A stretch of DNA of 64,000 nucleotides. It comes from Myxococcales bacterium (GTDB taxonomy: Bacteria > Myxococcota_A > Polyangia > Palsa-1104 > JAEUJZ01). Positions within the stretch are counted from its first letter, which is position 1. Each line of letters opens with the position of its first letter. The DNA is taken from positions 165,530 through 229,529 of the forward strand of contig JAEUKA010000053.1 of NCBI GenBank assembly GCA_016794465.1, written 5' to 3'. The translations under genes were made by a program, and so were the position numbers. The notes beneath the pieces are model-generated. The model saw only the letters and a program-made list of their open reading frames with translations, had not been told where the DNA came from and did no database searches. Below, in pieces: positions 8,242 to 17,269 of this stretch.

Positions 8242-9243
8242 TTAGGAGTGTGCGTCCAGCAGCTGATCGAGATAGTGACCGACCGCGTAGTCTAGCCAGC
8301 GACGGTACGGCTGATTGGCAGAGACATAGCCGAGGTGTCCGCCGTGCCTTTCTAGGTGCAGGTGAATGCCGCTGCCGTAGCGCGCACGCTGAAAGTCACG
8401 CGGATCGATAAAGGGGTCGTCTTCCGCATGGATGATCACCGTCGGCTGGGTGATGTTCGGCAGGTGCGGCAGCGCGCTCGATCGCTGGTAGTAGTCGTTG
8501 CGATCGCGAAAGCCACCGAGCGGCGCGGTGAACGCATCGTCAAACTCCTGTAGCGACATCCGCAGATGGACCGGATAGCGACCTTTGGGAATCAGTCCGT
8601 CTGCCTCGCGCTCGCGTACATAGCGCACGCAGCCGCGCAGAAAGTACAGGTTGAAGATTCGGTGATGCGGCGCGCTGATCAGATCGGCACAGCGCGACAG
8701 GTGAATCGGCGGATTGATGGCGATGGCAGCGTCGGGCTTGTGATGTGGACCCCCGTGACCGTCCCCCAGACAGAGCAGCAGCGCATTGGCACTTAAGGAA
8801 AAGCCGATCCCGATAAGGAGTGCTTGGGGATGACGCTTCCGAACCTCTGCAAAGACCGCGCTGAGATCGGCGGCGACACCGCTGTGATAGATGCCTTTGG
8901 CGAGTCCGCGACCTTCCCCGCAGCCTCGGTGATTGACGCTGTAGACGGTGCAGCCACGCGCATGTCCAAGCGCGGCGATGCGACGCATGTAGTGTCTGTC
9001 GCAGTTGCCGCCGAGTCCATGAAAGCCGCACAGCACCACTTCGCGCTTCCCGGTGCGCACTTCCGGGGGCGGCGCAAAGACCCTGGCAACCAGGCGATCT
9101 CCGTCGGGAAGATCGATCTCTGTCCGTTCGCTCGGGGCCGAAAACGGCGGCGCCGACAGATAGTTGCCAAACAGGCTCTGCAGATAACCACTCTTGGCCC
9201 AGCGCGGCGGCAGACATGGCAAAGGCGGACGGGTCAGCTTCAT
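8242..9243 (-). CDS. Alpha/beta hydrolase of the YheT family
   Basis: 333 residues, matching the YheT/ABHD1-3 group. Seen in order: FHGLGGNCDRHYMRR (oxyanion region), SVNHRGCGEGRG, the nucleophile elbow GFSLSAN with Ser149, the acid strand VIIHAEDDPFIDP, and the histidine motif RHGGHLGYV. A catalytic Ser-Asp-His triad is therefore complete. YheT proteins are esterase-like with unknown physiological substrates, probably acyl esters. No signal peptide is present. Downstream is the cytochrome-like lipoprotein gene on the same strand after a 64-bp gap; upstream lies an AT-rich palindromic element that probably insulates it from ispA. Confidence 0.87.
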   Translation of the reverse strand: MKLTRPPLPCLPPRWAKSGYLQSLFGNYLSAPPFSAPSERTEIDLPDGDRLVARVFAPPPEVRTGKREVVLCGFHGLGGNCDRHYMRRIAALGHARGCTVYSVNHRGCGEGRGLAKGIYHSGVAADLSAVFAEVRKRHPQALLIGIGFSLSANALLLCLGDGHGGPHHKPDAAIAINPPIHLSRCADLISAPHHRIFNLYFLRGCVRYVREREADGLIPKGRYPVHLRMSLQEFDDAFTAPLGGFRDRNDYYQRSSALPHLPNITQPTVIIHAEDDPFIDPRDFQRARYGSGIHLHLERHGGHLGYVSANQPYRRWLDYAVGHYLDQLLDAHS

Positions 9244-9275
9244 CGGGACAGGGTTCCTGGTTGGGGCCTAGCGCA

Positions 9276-9334
9276 GATATGAATCATATGAAAAGCCTAA
9301 TATACCTCTTAAAGAGGCATATCATACGACTAAT
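9276..9334. repeat. AT-rich intergenic palindromic element downstream of ispA
   Basis: A short A/T island in GC-rich DNA. It contains the perfect hairpin CCTCTT-A-AAGAGG (9305-9317) and the direct pair ATATGAATCATATGA. On the minus strand it lies immediately after the ispA stop and before the YheT-type gene, the place of a transcription terminator. The CCTCTTA/TAAGAGG arms are the same as in the twin hairpins at 17226-17244. Confidence 0.55.
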
Positions 9335-10235
9335 TTTTGCGCTCGACCGTGTATTGACCAAGTGCGCGCAGCGGCTCAGCGGCCTGCCCAAACGGAGCCA
9401 GCGCGGCGATTCCTTCGGCCATCACCTGGCGAGCTTGGGACATCGCGCCCTCGACGCCGAGCAGGTCAACATAGGTGGTCTTGCCGGCCTCGCGATCCGA
9501 GCCAGGATCTTTGCCAAGCTGCGCCAGATCCTGCGTCACATCGAGCACATCATCGACGATCTGAAACGCCAGCCCGAGCGCCTGCGCATAGATGCGAATG
9601 AGGGCGAGCTGCTCGGGACTGGCACCGCCAAGTCGGGCTCCCCCACGCAGCGACACATCGAACAGCGCCCCGGTCTTCATCGCATGCAGGACTTTCAGCT
9701 GAGCCAGATCGATCGGCTTGCCGGTGGCTTCCACGTCGATGACCTGACCGCCAACCATGCCCGGAGAGCCGGCGGAAAACGACAGCTCGCGGACGATCTC
9801 GATCAGCACTTCGGGAGGGGCCGGACTCTGGATCGCCAGCGCAAACGCGTCGGTGAGCAGCGCATCGCCGGCCAGGATCGCCATCGCCTCGCCGTAGACC
9901 TTGTGATTGGTGGGCCTTCCGCGACGAAAGTCGTCGTTGTCCATCGCCGGCAGATCGTCGTGGATCAGCGAGTAGGTGTGGATCATCTCGACGGCACAGC
10001 CAAAGCGCAGCGCCACCTCGGGCTTGTGACCCATCGCCTCGCAGCCGGCCAGCGCCAAGATCGGTCGCAGCCGCTTGCCCCCGGCGAGCAGGCTGTAGCG
10101 AATCGACTCGCCGAGTGACTTGGGACACAGTCCAGTCGTGCCGTGGACCAGCGCGGGTTGCTGGGATAGGGAGAGCAGCTCAGCCTCGACAAGGTTGCGC
10201 CGCTCCGAGAGATAGGAGTTGAGGTCAAACGCCAT
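9330..10235 (-). CDS. ispA: Short-chain polyprenyl diphosphate synthase (farnesyl/geranylgeranyl type)
   Basis: 301 residues from the ATG at 10235; the frame extends 28 codons further but that stretch lacks family similarity. Both aspartate-rich motifs are intact: DDLPAMDNDDFRRG (first, with two residues between the DD pair and D) and DDVLD (second). GGKRLRP near residue 50 and the KT and GG-Q-D motifs (GGQVIDVEATG) complete the pattern. The enzyme condenses isopentenyl diphosphate with allylic diphosphates in the cytoplasm to make C15-C20 prenyl chains for quinones, undecaprenyl carriers or carotenoids. It is divergent from the first MCE gene with 75 bp between starts. Confidence 0.93.
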   Translation of the reverse strand: MAFDLNSYLSERRNLVEAELLSLSQQPALVHGTTGLCPKSLGESIRYSLLAGGKRLRPILALAGCEAMGHKPEVALRFGCAVEMIHTYSLIHDDLPAMDNDDFRRGRPTNHKVYGEAMAILAGDALLTDAFALAIQSPAPPEVLIEIVRELSFSAGSPGMVGGQVIDVEATGKPIDLAQLKVLHAMKTGALFDVSLRGGARLGGASPEQLALIRIYAQALGLAFQIVDDVLDVTQDLAQLGKDPGSDREAGKTTYVDLLGVEGAMSQARQVMAEGIAALAPFGQAAEPLRALGQYTVERKN

Positions 10236-10310
10236 GGGCGAAGGTTTTACAGCAAAGCTCCGAGCCGGGAAGCGAAAAAACGGCACAGCCTGTGATAGTG
10301 TCGCGCCGAC

Positions 10311-11321
10311 ATGAAGCACCTAGAGCTGAAGGTTGCCACCCTCGTCCTCGTGTCGCTGGGACTGCTCGCCATGTTCATCGCCATCCTCGGCGGCTTTTCC
10401 TTTGGCCCGGTCAGTCGCATCTACGTCGACTACGACTTTTCGGGCAACATCCACGAGGGTGCGCCAGTCAAGATCTCCGGCATCAAGGTCGGCAAGGTCG
10501 AAAAGATCGAGTTTCTCGGTGGTGAGATCGATCCGCAGGTCAATCGGCGGGTGCAGGTTCGTCTGTCGGTGCAGATCGAGGATCGCGCTCGCAAAGCCAT
10601 TCACGAAGACGCCGAGTTTTTTGTGAACACCCAAGGCGTGCTCGGTGAGCAGTACCTGGAGATTGCGCCGGGAACCGCAGAAAAACCGCTGCTGTCGCCG
10701 GGGAGCAAGGTGCGCGGGATCGATCCGCCACGCAGCGATCTGATCATTGCGCGGCTGTATGAGTTTCTCGATGCGATCACTCGGCTCTTGCGCGAAGACA
10801 AAGAGTCGCTGCGGGATCTGCTGCGGTCGTCGGCGAAGGTGGCGCGCAGTCTCGACAAGCTGCTCGGGGAGAGTGAGTCCGAGGTCAAGAAGCTGCTCAT
10901 CGATCTCGATCGGCTGACGGCAGAGACGGTGGAGCTGGTCGCCAAGCTCGACAAGGGAATCGGCTCGGGGGAGGAGCTGCGCAAGACGCTGGTCAACATC
11001 GAGGCGATCTCGACGGAGCTGCGGGGAGAGATTCCGCCGCTTTTGCAAAAGACCAAGCGGGCGCTCGACGGAGTCGGGGATGTCGCGGCGCTGCTGGGGC
11101 CGGAGGAAAAGAAGAAGCTGCAGCGATCTCTCGACGAGCTGCTGCTGCTATCGAGCAAAGTGTCGGCGGTTGCGGGCGATGCGCAGCTGCTGCTCGGGGA
11201 TGTTCGGCGCGGCAAAGGCACCGTCGGGGCGCTACTTATCGATCAGCAGGTCTACGACGACCTCAAAGAGCTGACCCGCGATCTGAAGCGCAACCCGTGG
11301 AAGTTTTTTTGGAAGGAATAG
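10311..11321 (+). CDS. MCE (MlaD-like) domain protein, first of a tandem pair
   Basis: 336 residues. One N-terminal transmembrane helix (about 9-32) is followed by a single MCE domain (about 37-125; motif GAPVKISGIKVGKVEKIEF and a pore-loop-like NTQGVLGEQYLEI). The rest is a long helical/coiled-coil region (about 150-310) that in this family forms a tunnel or needle across the periplasm. Such proteins carry phospholipids or other hydrophobic molecules between membranes, normally with an MlaE permease and MlaF ATPase. Those partners are not in this window. The next gene begins four bases after the stop. Confidence 0.88.
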   Translation: MKHLELKVATLVLVSLGLLAMFIAILGGFSFGPVSRIYVDYDFSGNIHEGAPVKISGIKVGKVEKIEFLGGEIDPQVNRRVQVRLSVQIEDRARKAIHEDAEFFVNTQGVLGEQYLEIAPGTAEKPLLSPGSKVRGIDPPRSDLIIARLYEFLDAITRLLREDKESLRDLLRSSAKVARSLDKLLGESESEVKKLLIDLDRLTAETVELVAKLDKGIGSGEELRKTLVNIEAISTELRGEIPPLLQKTKRALDGVGDVAALLGPEEKKKLQRSLDELLLLSSKVSAVAGDAQLLLGDVRRGKGTVGALLIDQQVYDDLKELTRDLKRNPWKFFWKE

Positions 11322-11324
11322 CTC

Positions 11325-12386
11325 GTGAGCCTCGGGCCACCGTTTGACGCCAGCAATCAGCGGCTGCACCTGCTCCTCGGGGCTGTGACGGCGCTGTTGC
11401 TGCTGTTTTTGGTGGCGGTGGCGCTGCTGCTGGCCGATCACACCCTCGGTAAGTCGCTGACCGTTCACTTGCTGGTGCATCGCAGCGGGCAGCTCTACGT
11501 TGGGGCAGAGGTTCAGCTGGCTGGCGAGCGCATCGGGGAGCTGACGGCGATTCGGCGCTTCCGACCGCGTGCAGGTGATCCCAAAGAGCTGCAAGATCGT
11601 GAGCCGCTCGTCGAGATGGAGCTGCGGATTGTGCGGCGAGCCGGTGGGCGGCTGCCCAAGAATGCGACGTTTTTGGCGCGCAATCCGACGCTGCTGTCGC
11701 CGGCAGTGATCGAGGTCGGTCCGCCCGAGAGCGGGGCCCGCAAAGATGTACCGCTGTCCGACGGAGATTATCTGATTGGAATCGATCCGCCGGATCTCGA
11801 TCAGCTGCTCAGCAGTGTCTACCTCAGCGTCGAGGCGATCCTGCGCGAAGCCCGCGAGCTGCGTCCTGACTGGGAAGAGGCAGTGGCGGCCTTTTCTGCG
11901 CTCAGCCAGCGAATCAATCGGGTCAGCACCGAGGGGCAGGTGGCACGGATTGGCCTGCACGGGCAACAGACCCTGCAATTGCTACGTGGTCTGCGACGGC
12001 GATTGGATGCGGCGGGACTGGTCACGATGCCGGCCACCCTGGCAACGCTGCAGACGGACTTGGAGCCGCTGATCAGCCAGGCGACGCAGCTGGGTCACAA
12101 GACAGAGCTGCTGCAAGACCGCGTGGGAGAGCTGTTGCTGTTGTTTGGTCCGCGCCGGCGTCGTGATCTCGACGAGTCGCTACGCGGCTTCCGTGCCGCT
12201 GTGTCGAGCAGTCAGCGCGCCGCCGAAGATGCCCAGTTCCTGGTTCGCTACTTCGAGAGCGGGCGCGGCACCCTTGGTGGGTTTCAGCGCGACATCCAGA
12301 TCTTTGATGAGCTGAAGGAGGTTCATCGCATCCTCAAGCAGCAGCTGCACCGCGTCATCGTCAAGCCCAGAAAACCGGCGCAGTAA
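11325..12386 (+). CDS. MCE-like (MlaD-like) domain protein, second of a tandem pair
   Basis: 353 residues from GTG, with its Shine-Dalgarno (GGAAGGA) overlapping the end of the preceding gene, so the two are translationally coupled. A transmembrane helix (about 15-38) precedes a diverged MCE domain (VHRSGQLYVGAEVQLAGERIGELTAI) in which the strand insert is longer than in its partner. A helical tail follows and ends with FESGRGTLGGFQRDIQIFDELKE, matching the equivalent GKGTVGALLIDQQVYDDLKE of the first protein, so the pair arose by duplication. Likely a hetero-oligomeric lipid-transport periplasmic channel. Confidence 0.82.
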   Translation: MSLGPPFDASNQRLHLLLGAVTALLLLFLVAVALLLADHTLGKSLTVHLLVHRSGQLYVGAEVQLAGERIGELTAIRRFRPRAGDPKELQDREPLVEMELRIVRRAGGRLPKNATFLARNPTLLSPAVIEVGPPESGARKDVPLSDGDYLIGIDPPDLDQLLSSVYLSVEAILREARELRPDWEEAVAAFSALSQRINRVSTEGQVARIGLHGQQTLQLLRGLRRRLDAAGLVTMPATLATLQTDLEPLISQATQLGHKTELLQDRVGELLLLFGPRRRRDLDESLRGFRAAVSSSQRAAEDAQFLVRYFESGRGTLGGFQRDIQIFDELKEVHRILKQQLHRVIVKPRKPAQ

Positions 12387-12601
12387 GCTGGCTCCACCCA
12401 ACTACACAGGCGCACCCTCTGTGGGCCGCGAAGGCTCGCTATTTTTCGCTGTGATTTCTAGCCTATTGCGCGTTGCGTGAGCGGCATCAAACTGGTCTGT
12501 GAGGGATTCGGATAGAGTGAGAGTCCTTCGTTACACTAGGCAGAACATTTGGCACTCCTTGCGGCAGCGCAGGGAGCTGGCCGGGGGCAAGTCAGCGAAC
12601 A

Positions 12602-15600
12602 ATGCACGAACCAACAGAGCCTGATGCGCAGCAGGAGGGAGACACTTCCCCTCCAACATTTGTGGTGGGAATCGGCGCGTCTGCCGGCGGACTGGAAGCG
12701 CTGGAGCGTTTTTTTCAAGCGATGCCGATCGAGAGCGGGCTGGCATTTGTGGTGATTCAGCACCTGTCGCCCGACTTCCACAGTGTGATGGATGAGCTGC
12801 TGGCGCGCTTTACCCGGATGCCGATTGTCGCCGTGACAGAGCCGGTGACGCTGCGTCGCGATACCATCTATCTGCTGCGGCCACGTACCGAGCTGGTGAT
12901 GCTGAAAGGACAGCTCCACGCACTCGACAAAGCGGATGATCAGCGCTTGAGTATGCCGATCAATCGCTTCTTCCGTTCGCTCGCGCGGGAGCTGGGAGAT
13001 CGGGCGATTGCGATTGTCCTTTCGGGAACTGGCACCGACGGCAGTCTCGGTCTGGGAGAGGTCCATGAAGCGGGCGGTCTGGTGCTCGCGCAGTCCGAAG
13101 AGACAGCCAAGTTTGATGGCATGCCACGCAGTGCGCAGCTCACCGGCCAGGTCGATGCGGTGCTGGCTCCGGAAGAGATGCCGAGAGCGCTGGTCGCCTA
13201 CGCCAAGAATCCGTCGATACCGCTGCTGTCGAATCCCGAGGTGGCGCAGAGCTCTCTTTTGGTGGGAGTTCCGGCGGTGATTGAGCGGCTGCGGGAAGCG
13301 TACGGACTCGACTTCAACTACTACAAACCGGCGACGATTACGCGGCGGATCGAGCGGCGGGTCGCGCTGGGACAGGCTCCGAGTACGGCTGCATACTGTG
13401 ACAGTGTCTTGGCGCATCCCGAGGAGCTGGACACGCTGTACAAAGATCTGCTGATTGGAGTCACGCGCTTTTTTCGTGATCCGGAAGCGTTTGCGATCCT
13501 GGAAAACTCGGTCATTCCCGAGATCCTCGACAAGGTTCCGGCAGGGGAAGAAGTCCGGGTCTGGGTGGCCGGCTGTGCGACGGGAGAGGAGCCGTACTCG
13601 CTGGCGATGTTGCTGCTCGAAGCGATGGCGGTGCGCGGTCGGGAGCCGAACCTGAAGATCTTTGCTTCGGACATGCACAAAAAGTCGCTGGGACTGGCGG
13701 CGGAAGGGCTGTATTCCGCAGAGAGTCTGTCTGTCTTGACCGAAGATCGGCGACACCGCTTTTTCGAGACGGAAGCCGGCGGATTCCGGGTCACTGCCCA
13801 GCTGCGCAAGCACATCCTGTTTTCCCATCACAACGTGATTCGTGATCCGCCGTTTACGCGCATCGACTTGGTAAGCTGCCGCAACCTGCTCATCTATCTG
13901 CAGCCGGTGGCGCAGGTCAAAGCGCTGGCATCGTTTCACTTTGCGCTCAAGCTGCATGGTCATTTGCTGCTCGGACCAAGTGAAGGGGTGAGCGAGCTGC
14001 AGAACGAGTTTGATACCCTTGACCAAAAGTGGAAGCTGTTCCGCAAGATCCGTGACACGCGGCTGCCGGTGGATCTGCGCTTGGATCTGATCTCTCCGCC
14101 CGGACGATCGGTGGCGCGGGTTTCTACGCCCGGTGAGCTGCGGATGAATCGGGTCTACGATGCGCTGCTGAAGAAGTTTGTGCCGTCGGCGGTGCTGGTC
14201 GATTCCCGTCGCGATGTCGTCCATGTCTTCGGAGACGCCGAGCGCTTCCTCCGCTTGCCGCTGGGAAGGATGAGCTCCGATCTGTTGGCGATGACGCGTG
14301 GTGATCTGCGGGTGGCGGTGTCCTCCGCGCTGCAGAATGCCCAGAAGCGCAATGAGCGGGTGGTGTTTCGCGGGGTGCGCATCGAAGAGAACGGCGCCGA
14401 GCTGATCTTGGATGTGGTGGCAGAGCCGATCTTAGACTTGGTGTCGAACAACCATCACGTGCTGGTGATGTTCGACATTCAGAAGCGGCTCACTGACTCC
14501 GCTCCGCTCGGTACGTCTGCGGCAGAGTTCTCTGTTCGCAAGGAAACCGAGGCGCGAATTCAGCAGCTCGAGCATGAGCTCTCGCAGGCCAAGGAGTCGC
14601 TGCAGACGACAATTGAAGAGCTTGAAACGAGCAATGAGGAGCTGCAAGCCACCAACGAAGAGCTACTCGCCGCCAACGAGGAGCTGCAGAGTACCAATGA
14701 GGAGCTGCACTCTGTCAATGAGGAGCTCTACTCTGTCAACGCCGAGCATGAGCAGCGAATCAAAGATCTCAACCGGGTGAGCGGAGATCTCCGCAACCTG
14801 ATCCAAGCGACCGAGATTGGGACGATCTTTCTCGACGCTGAGATGAAGATTCGCTTCTTCACTCCGGCCGCTGCCAAGCTGTTCAACTTGATCGCTCCGG
14901 ACATCGAGCGCGACATTCGCCACATCACTTCGCGGGTCAAAGACGATGATGTCTTTGAAGACATTGCCAAGGTTGCAGCGACGCGCGCACCGATCGAAAA
15001 GCGCATCCTGACGCCCAGCGGCGATATCTATCTGCGGCGCGTGATGCCCTACTTTGATGTCAACCGCGTGCCGAGCGGACTGATCCTCACGTTCGTCGAC
15101 ATCACCGCACTCTCGCGCGCCGAAGCGCAGCGGGTGACGCTTCATGATCAGCTGCAGCAGCGCGTTCAGGAGCTCAATGCGCTCAATCAGCAGCTGATCA
15201 TGCAGCGCGACTCCATCGATCAAAATGAGCGCTTCCTGCGCACGCTCACCGACAGCTTGCCGGGACTGGTCGGTTATTGGGACAGACAGCTGCGCTGCCG
15301 CTTTGCCAACAAGCACTACCAGGAGTGGTTTGGGATTCCGCCTGAGCGGGCGCTCGGTCTGCCCATTCACGAGCTGCTCGGGCGTGACCTGTATGAAAAG
15401 AACAAGCCGTACCTGGAGCGTGCGTTCGCCGGGGAAGTGCAGCGGTTTGAGCGCGACTTTCGCAAGGCCAGCGGCGCGCTGATCCACACCGAAACCCACT
15501 ATGTTCCGTACGTGGTCGATGGCGAGGTCGTGGGCGTCGTGGTGCTGGTCAGCGACATCACGGAGCGGAAGCAAGTCGAGGAGGAAGTGCGCGCGCTCAA

Positions 15601-17185
15601 CACTACGCTTGAGCAGAGAGTCCTCGATCTGCGGGAAAGTCAGGAGCGCTTCCGGCTCATCTTTGAGAATGCCCTGGATGCGATCCTGATCGCCAACACC
15701 GAGGGGCGGATGGTGCTGGTCAATCCCAAAGTAGGGGCTCTGTTTGGCTATGCACCGGAGGAGCTGATCGGCCAGCCGGTTGAGATGCTGATTCCCGATC
15801 ATCTGCGCGGATCGCACATCGGTCATCGCAACAAGTACATTGCGCATCCGGTGCCGCGCGGCATGGGGGTGGTGGGAACCCTGCAAGGCCGACGGAAAGA
15901 CGGCACGCTGTTCCCGATCGTCATTGGTCTAAGTCCGCTGGCCTTCCGCGACCGCATGCAGATCATGGCGTTCATCAGCGACATCACCATTCAGAAGCAG
16001 GCCGAAGCAGAGCGCGATGAGGTCCTGCGCAAGATGACCGAAGCGCAGAAGTTAGAGAGTCTGTGGGTCCTGGCGGGAGGGATTGCGCACGACTTTAACA
16101 ACCTGCTGACCGGCATCATGGCCAGTGCCAGTCTGCTGGCCAGTGGGTCCCACGTGTTCGACGATGAGTCGGCATCGCTAGGAATCATCTTAGAGTCGAG
16201 TCGGCGCGCGGCAGAGCTGTGTCAGCAGCTGCTCGCGTACTCCGGTCGCAGTCGCTTTGTGTTCCGTACTCAGGACATCAACGAGCTGGTGCGCGCCACC
16301 GCCAAGCTTGCCCACGCCTCTGTGGTCGGGAGTCGGGTCGAGCTGCGCTTCGAGCTTGCCGCCGAGCTACCGCTGGTGCTGATGGACGCAACGCAGATTC
16401 GCCAGATGGTCATGAACTTGGTGATCAATGCGGCAGAGGCGATTGCGCCCAAGGCCGGCCAGGTCTTGATTCGTACCGGACTCCGCGACGTCACTCCGGA
16501 GCTGCTGCAAGCGGCGGTGATCGCCGATGATCATGTCCACAAGACCTGCGTCTTCATCGAGGTGTCCGACGACGGCAGCGGCATCAAGCCTGAAGATCTC
16601 AAGCGCATCTTCGAGCCGTTTTACACCACCAAGTTCACCGGGCGCGGACTCGGTCTGTCGGCGGTGCTCGGAATCGTTCGGGGTCATCACGGCGCGCTGC
16701 TTGTGAAGTCCGAAGTGGGCCGGGGCACTACCTTCACGGTGCTGCTGCCGCCGGCGAAGAGCGATCTGCTGCTGCCTGAAAGTGAGCTTCCCAAGAGCAC
16801 ACCGGGCTGGCGCGGCTCGGGAACGGTGCTGCTCGCCGATGACGAGGACATCATTCGCTTCATTGGTGAGCGGCTGCTCCAGAGCCTGGGCTTTGAGGTC
16901 GAGCTGGCCGTCGATGGTCAAGATGCCTTGACGCGCTTTGCGGCCAGTCCCGATCGCTACGTCTTGGTCCTGCTCGATCTGACGATGCCGGGCGTGTCCG
17001 GGCTGGAGGTCTTTTCGACCATCCGCCGACTGCGGCCGCAGCAGCGAGTCCTGTTCATGAGTGGATTTTCCCCCGAAGAGGCCAGCGGCATGATGGGCGC
17101 GCAGGCTCCCAGTGCGTTTCTGGCGAAGCCGTTTGACCTCGATGCACTGGTGTCAGCGGTACGTCACGCCTTGGGCGACATATAA
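12602..17185 (+). CDS. CheB-CheR-PAS hybrid sensor histidine kinase with C-terminal receiver
   Basis: 1527 residues, soluble. Domains in order: CheB methylesterase (about 20-205; catalytic GIGASAGG, IQHLSPDF, GTGTDGS); CheR methyltransferase (about 220-480; SAM loop VAGCATGEEPYSLAMLL near 320, SCRNLLIYL); PAS-like segment; a long coiled coil (about 650-720) built of repeats such as TNEELLAANEELQSTNEEL; three PAS domains (about 730-836, 866-990, 1015-1130); HisKA with the H-box GGIAHDFNNLLTG (phospho-His about 1163); HATPase (about 1223-1384; DDGSGI, GRGLGLSAV); receiver (about 1405-1526; phosphoacceptor Asp about 1459 in LLDLTMPG). The H-box is of the HDFNN type. CheB/CheR-fused kinases of this type are known in many bacteria; their methylation target is usually unknown. 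No chemoreceptor gene is nearby. Confidence 0.95.
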   Translation: MHEPTEPDAQQEGDTSPPTFVVGIGASAGGLEALERFFQAMPIESGLAFVVIQHLSPDFHSVMDELLARFTRMPIVAVTEPVTLRRDTIYLLRPRTELVMLKGQLHALDKADDQRLSMPINRFFRSLARELGDRAIAIVLSGTGTDGSLGLGEVHEAGGLVLAQSEETAKFDGMPRSAQLTGQVDAVLAPEEMPRALVAYAKNPSIPLLSNPEVAQSSLLVGVPAVIERLREAYGLDFNYYKPATITRRIERRVALGQAPSTAAYCDSVLAHPEELDTLYKDLLIGVTRFFRDPEAFAILENSVIPEILDKVPAGEEVRVWVAGCATGEEPYSLAMLLLEAMAVRGREPNLKIFASDMHKKSLGLAAEGLYSAESLSVLTEDRRHRFFETEAGGFRVTAQLRKHILFSHHNVIRDPPFTRIDLVSCRNLLIYLQPVAQVKALASFHFALKLHGHLLLGPSEGVSELQNEFDTLDQKWKLFRKIRDTRLPVDLRLDLISPPGRSVARVSTPGELRMNRVYDALLKKFVPSAVLVDSRRDVVHVFGDAERFLRLPLGRMSSDLLAMTRGDLRVAVSSALQNAQKRNERVVFRGVRIEENGAELILDVVAEPILDLVSNNHHVLVMFDIQKRLTDSAPLGTSAAEFSVRKETEARIQQLEHELSQAKESLQTTIEELETSNEELQATNEELLAANEELQSTNEELHSVNEELYSVNAEHEQRIKDLNRVSGDLRNLIQATEIGTIFLDAEMKIRFFTPAAAKLFNLIAPDIERDIRHITSRVKDDDVFEDIAKVAATRAPIEKRILTPSGDIYLRRVMPYFDVNRVPSGLILTFVDITALSRAEAQRVTLHDQLQQRVQELNALNQQLIMQRDSIDQNERFLRTLTDSLPGLVGYWDRQLRCRFANKHYQEWFGIPPERALGLPIHELLGRDLYEKNKPYLERAFAGEVQRFERDFRKASGALIHTETHYVPYVVDGEVVGVVVLVSDITERKQVEEEVRALNTTLEQRVLDLRESQERFRLIFENALDAILIANTEGRMVLVNPKVGALFGYAPEELIGQPVEMLIPDHLRGSHIGHRNKYIAHPVPRGMGVVGTLQGRRKDGTLFPIVIGLSPLAFRDRMQIMAFISDITIQKQAEAERDEVLRKMTEAQKLESLWVLAGGIAHDFNNLLTGIMASASLLASGSHVFDDESASLGIILESSRRAAELCQQLLAYSGRSRFVFRTQDINELVRATAKLAHASVVGSRVELRFELAAELPLVLMDATQIRQMVMNLVINAAEAIAPKAGQVLIRTGLRDVTPELLQAAVIADDHVHKTCVFIEVSDDGSGIKPEDLKRIFEPFYTTKFTGRGLGLSAVLGIVRGHHGALLVKSEVGRGTTFTVLLPPAKSDLLLPESELPKSTPGWRGSGTVLLADDEDIIRFIGERLLQSLGFEVELAVDGQDALTRFAASPDRYVLVLLDLTMPGVSGLEVFSTIRRLRPQQRVLFMSGFSPEEASGMMGAQAPSAFLAKPFDLDALVSAVRHALGDI

Positions 17186-17197
17186 AGCACCGAATCT

Positions 17198-17216
17198 GCT
17201 TCATATAATATGAAGC
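17198..17216. terminator. Perfect AT-rich hairpin, first of a twin pair
   Basis: GCTTCATAT-A-ATATGAAGC is a perfect palindrome 13 bases after the kinase stop codon. Being symmetric it can act in both directions, for the kinase gene from the left and the universal stress gene from the right. A half copy of the same arm (GCTTCATAT) recurs at 17254-17262. Confidence 0.6.
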
Positions 17217-17225
17217 ATCTAAAAC

Positions 17226-17244
17226 GCCTCTTATAATAAGAGGC
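17226..17244. terminator. Perfect AT-rich hairpin, second of a twin pair
   Basis: GCCTCTTAT-A-ATAAGAGGC is a perfect palindrome of the same length and with the same TATAATA centre as its neighbour at 17198-17216, but with different outer arms. It lies between two convergent genes. The arm CCTCTTA is shared with the hairpin at 9305-9317. Confidence 0.6.
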
Positions 17245-17269
17245 ATCCAGTCTGCTTCATATTGACAAC

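Noticed and set aside
12575..12600. Sigma-54 promoter before the hybrid kinase (TTGGCACTCCTTGC near 12549)
   Set aside because: The GG and GC doublets are two bases too close for a -24/-12 promoter.
12536..14224. A 562-codon open frame opposite the CheB-CheR part of the hybrid kinase
   Set aside because: Antisense shadow of intact CheB/CheR motifs; biased composition and no start signal.
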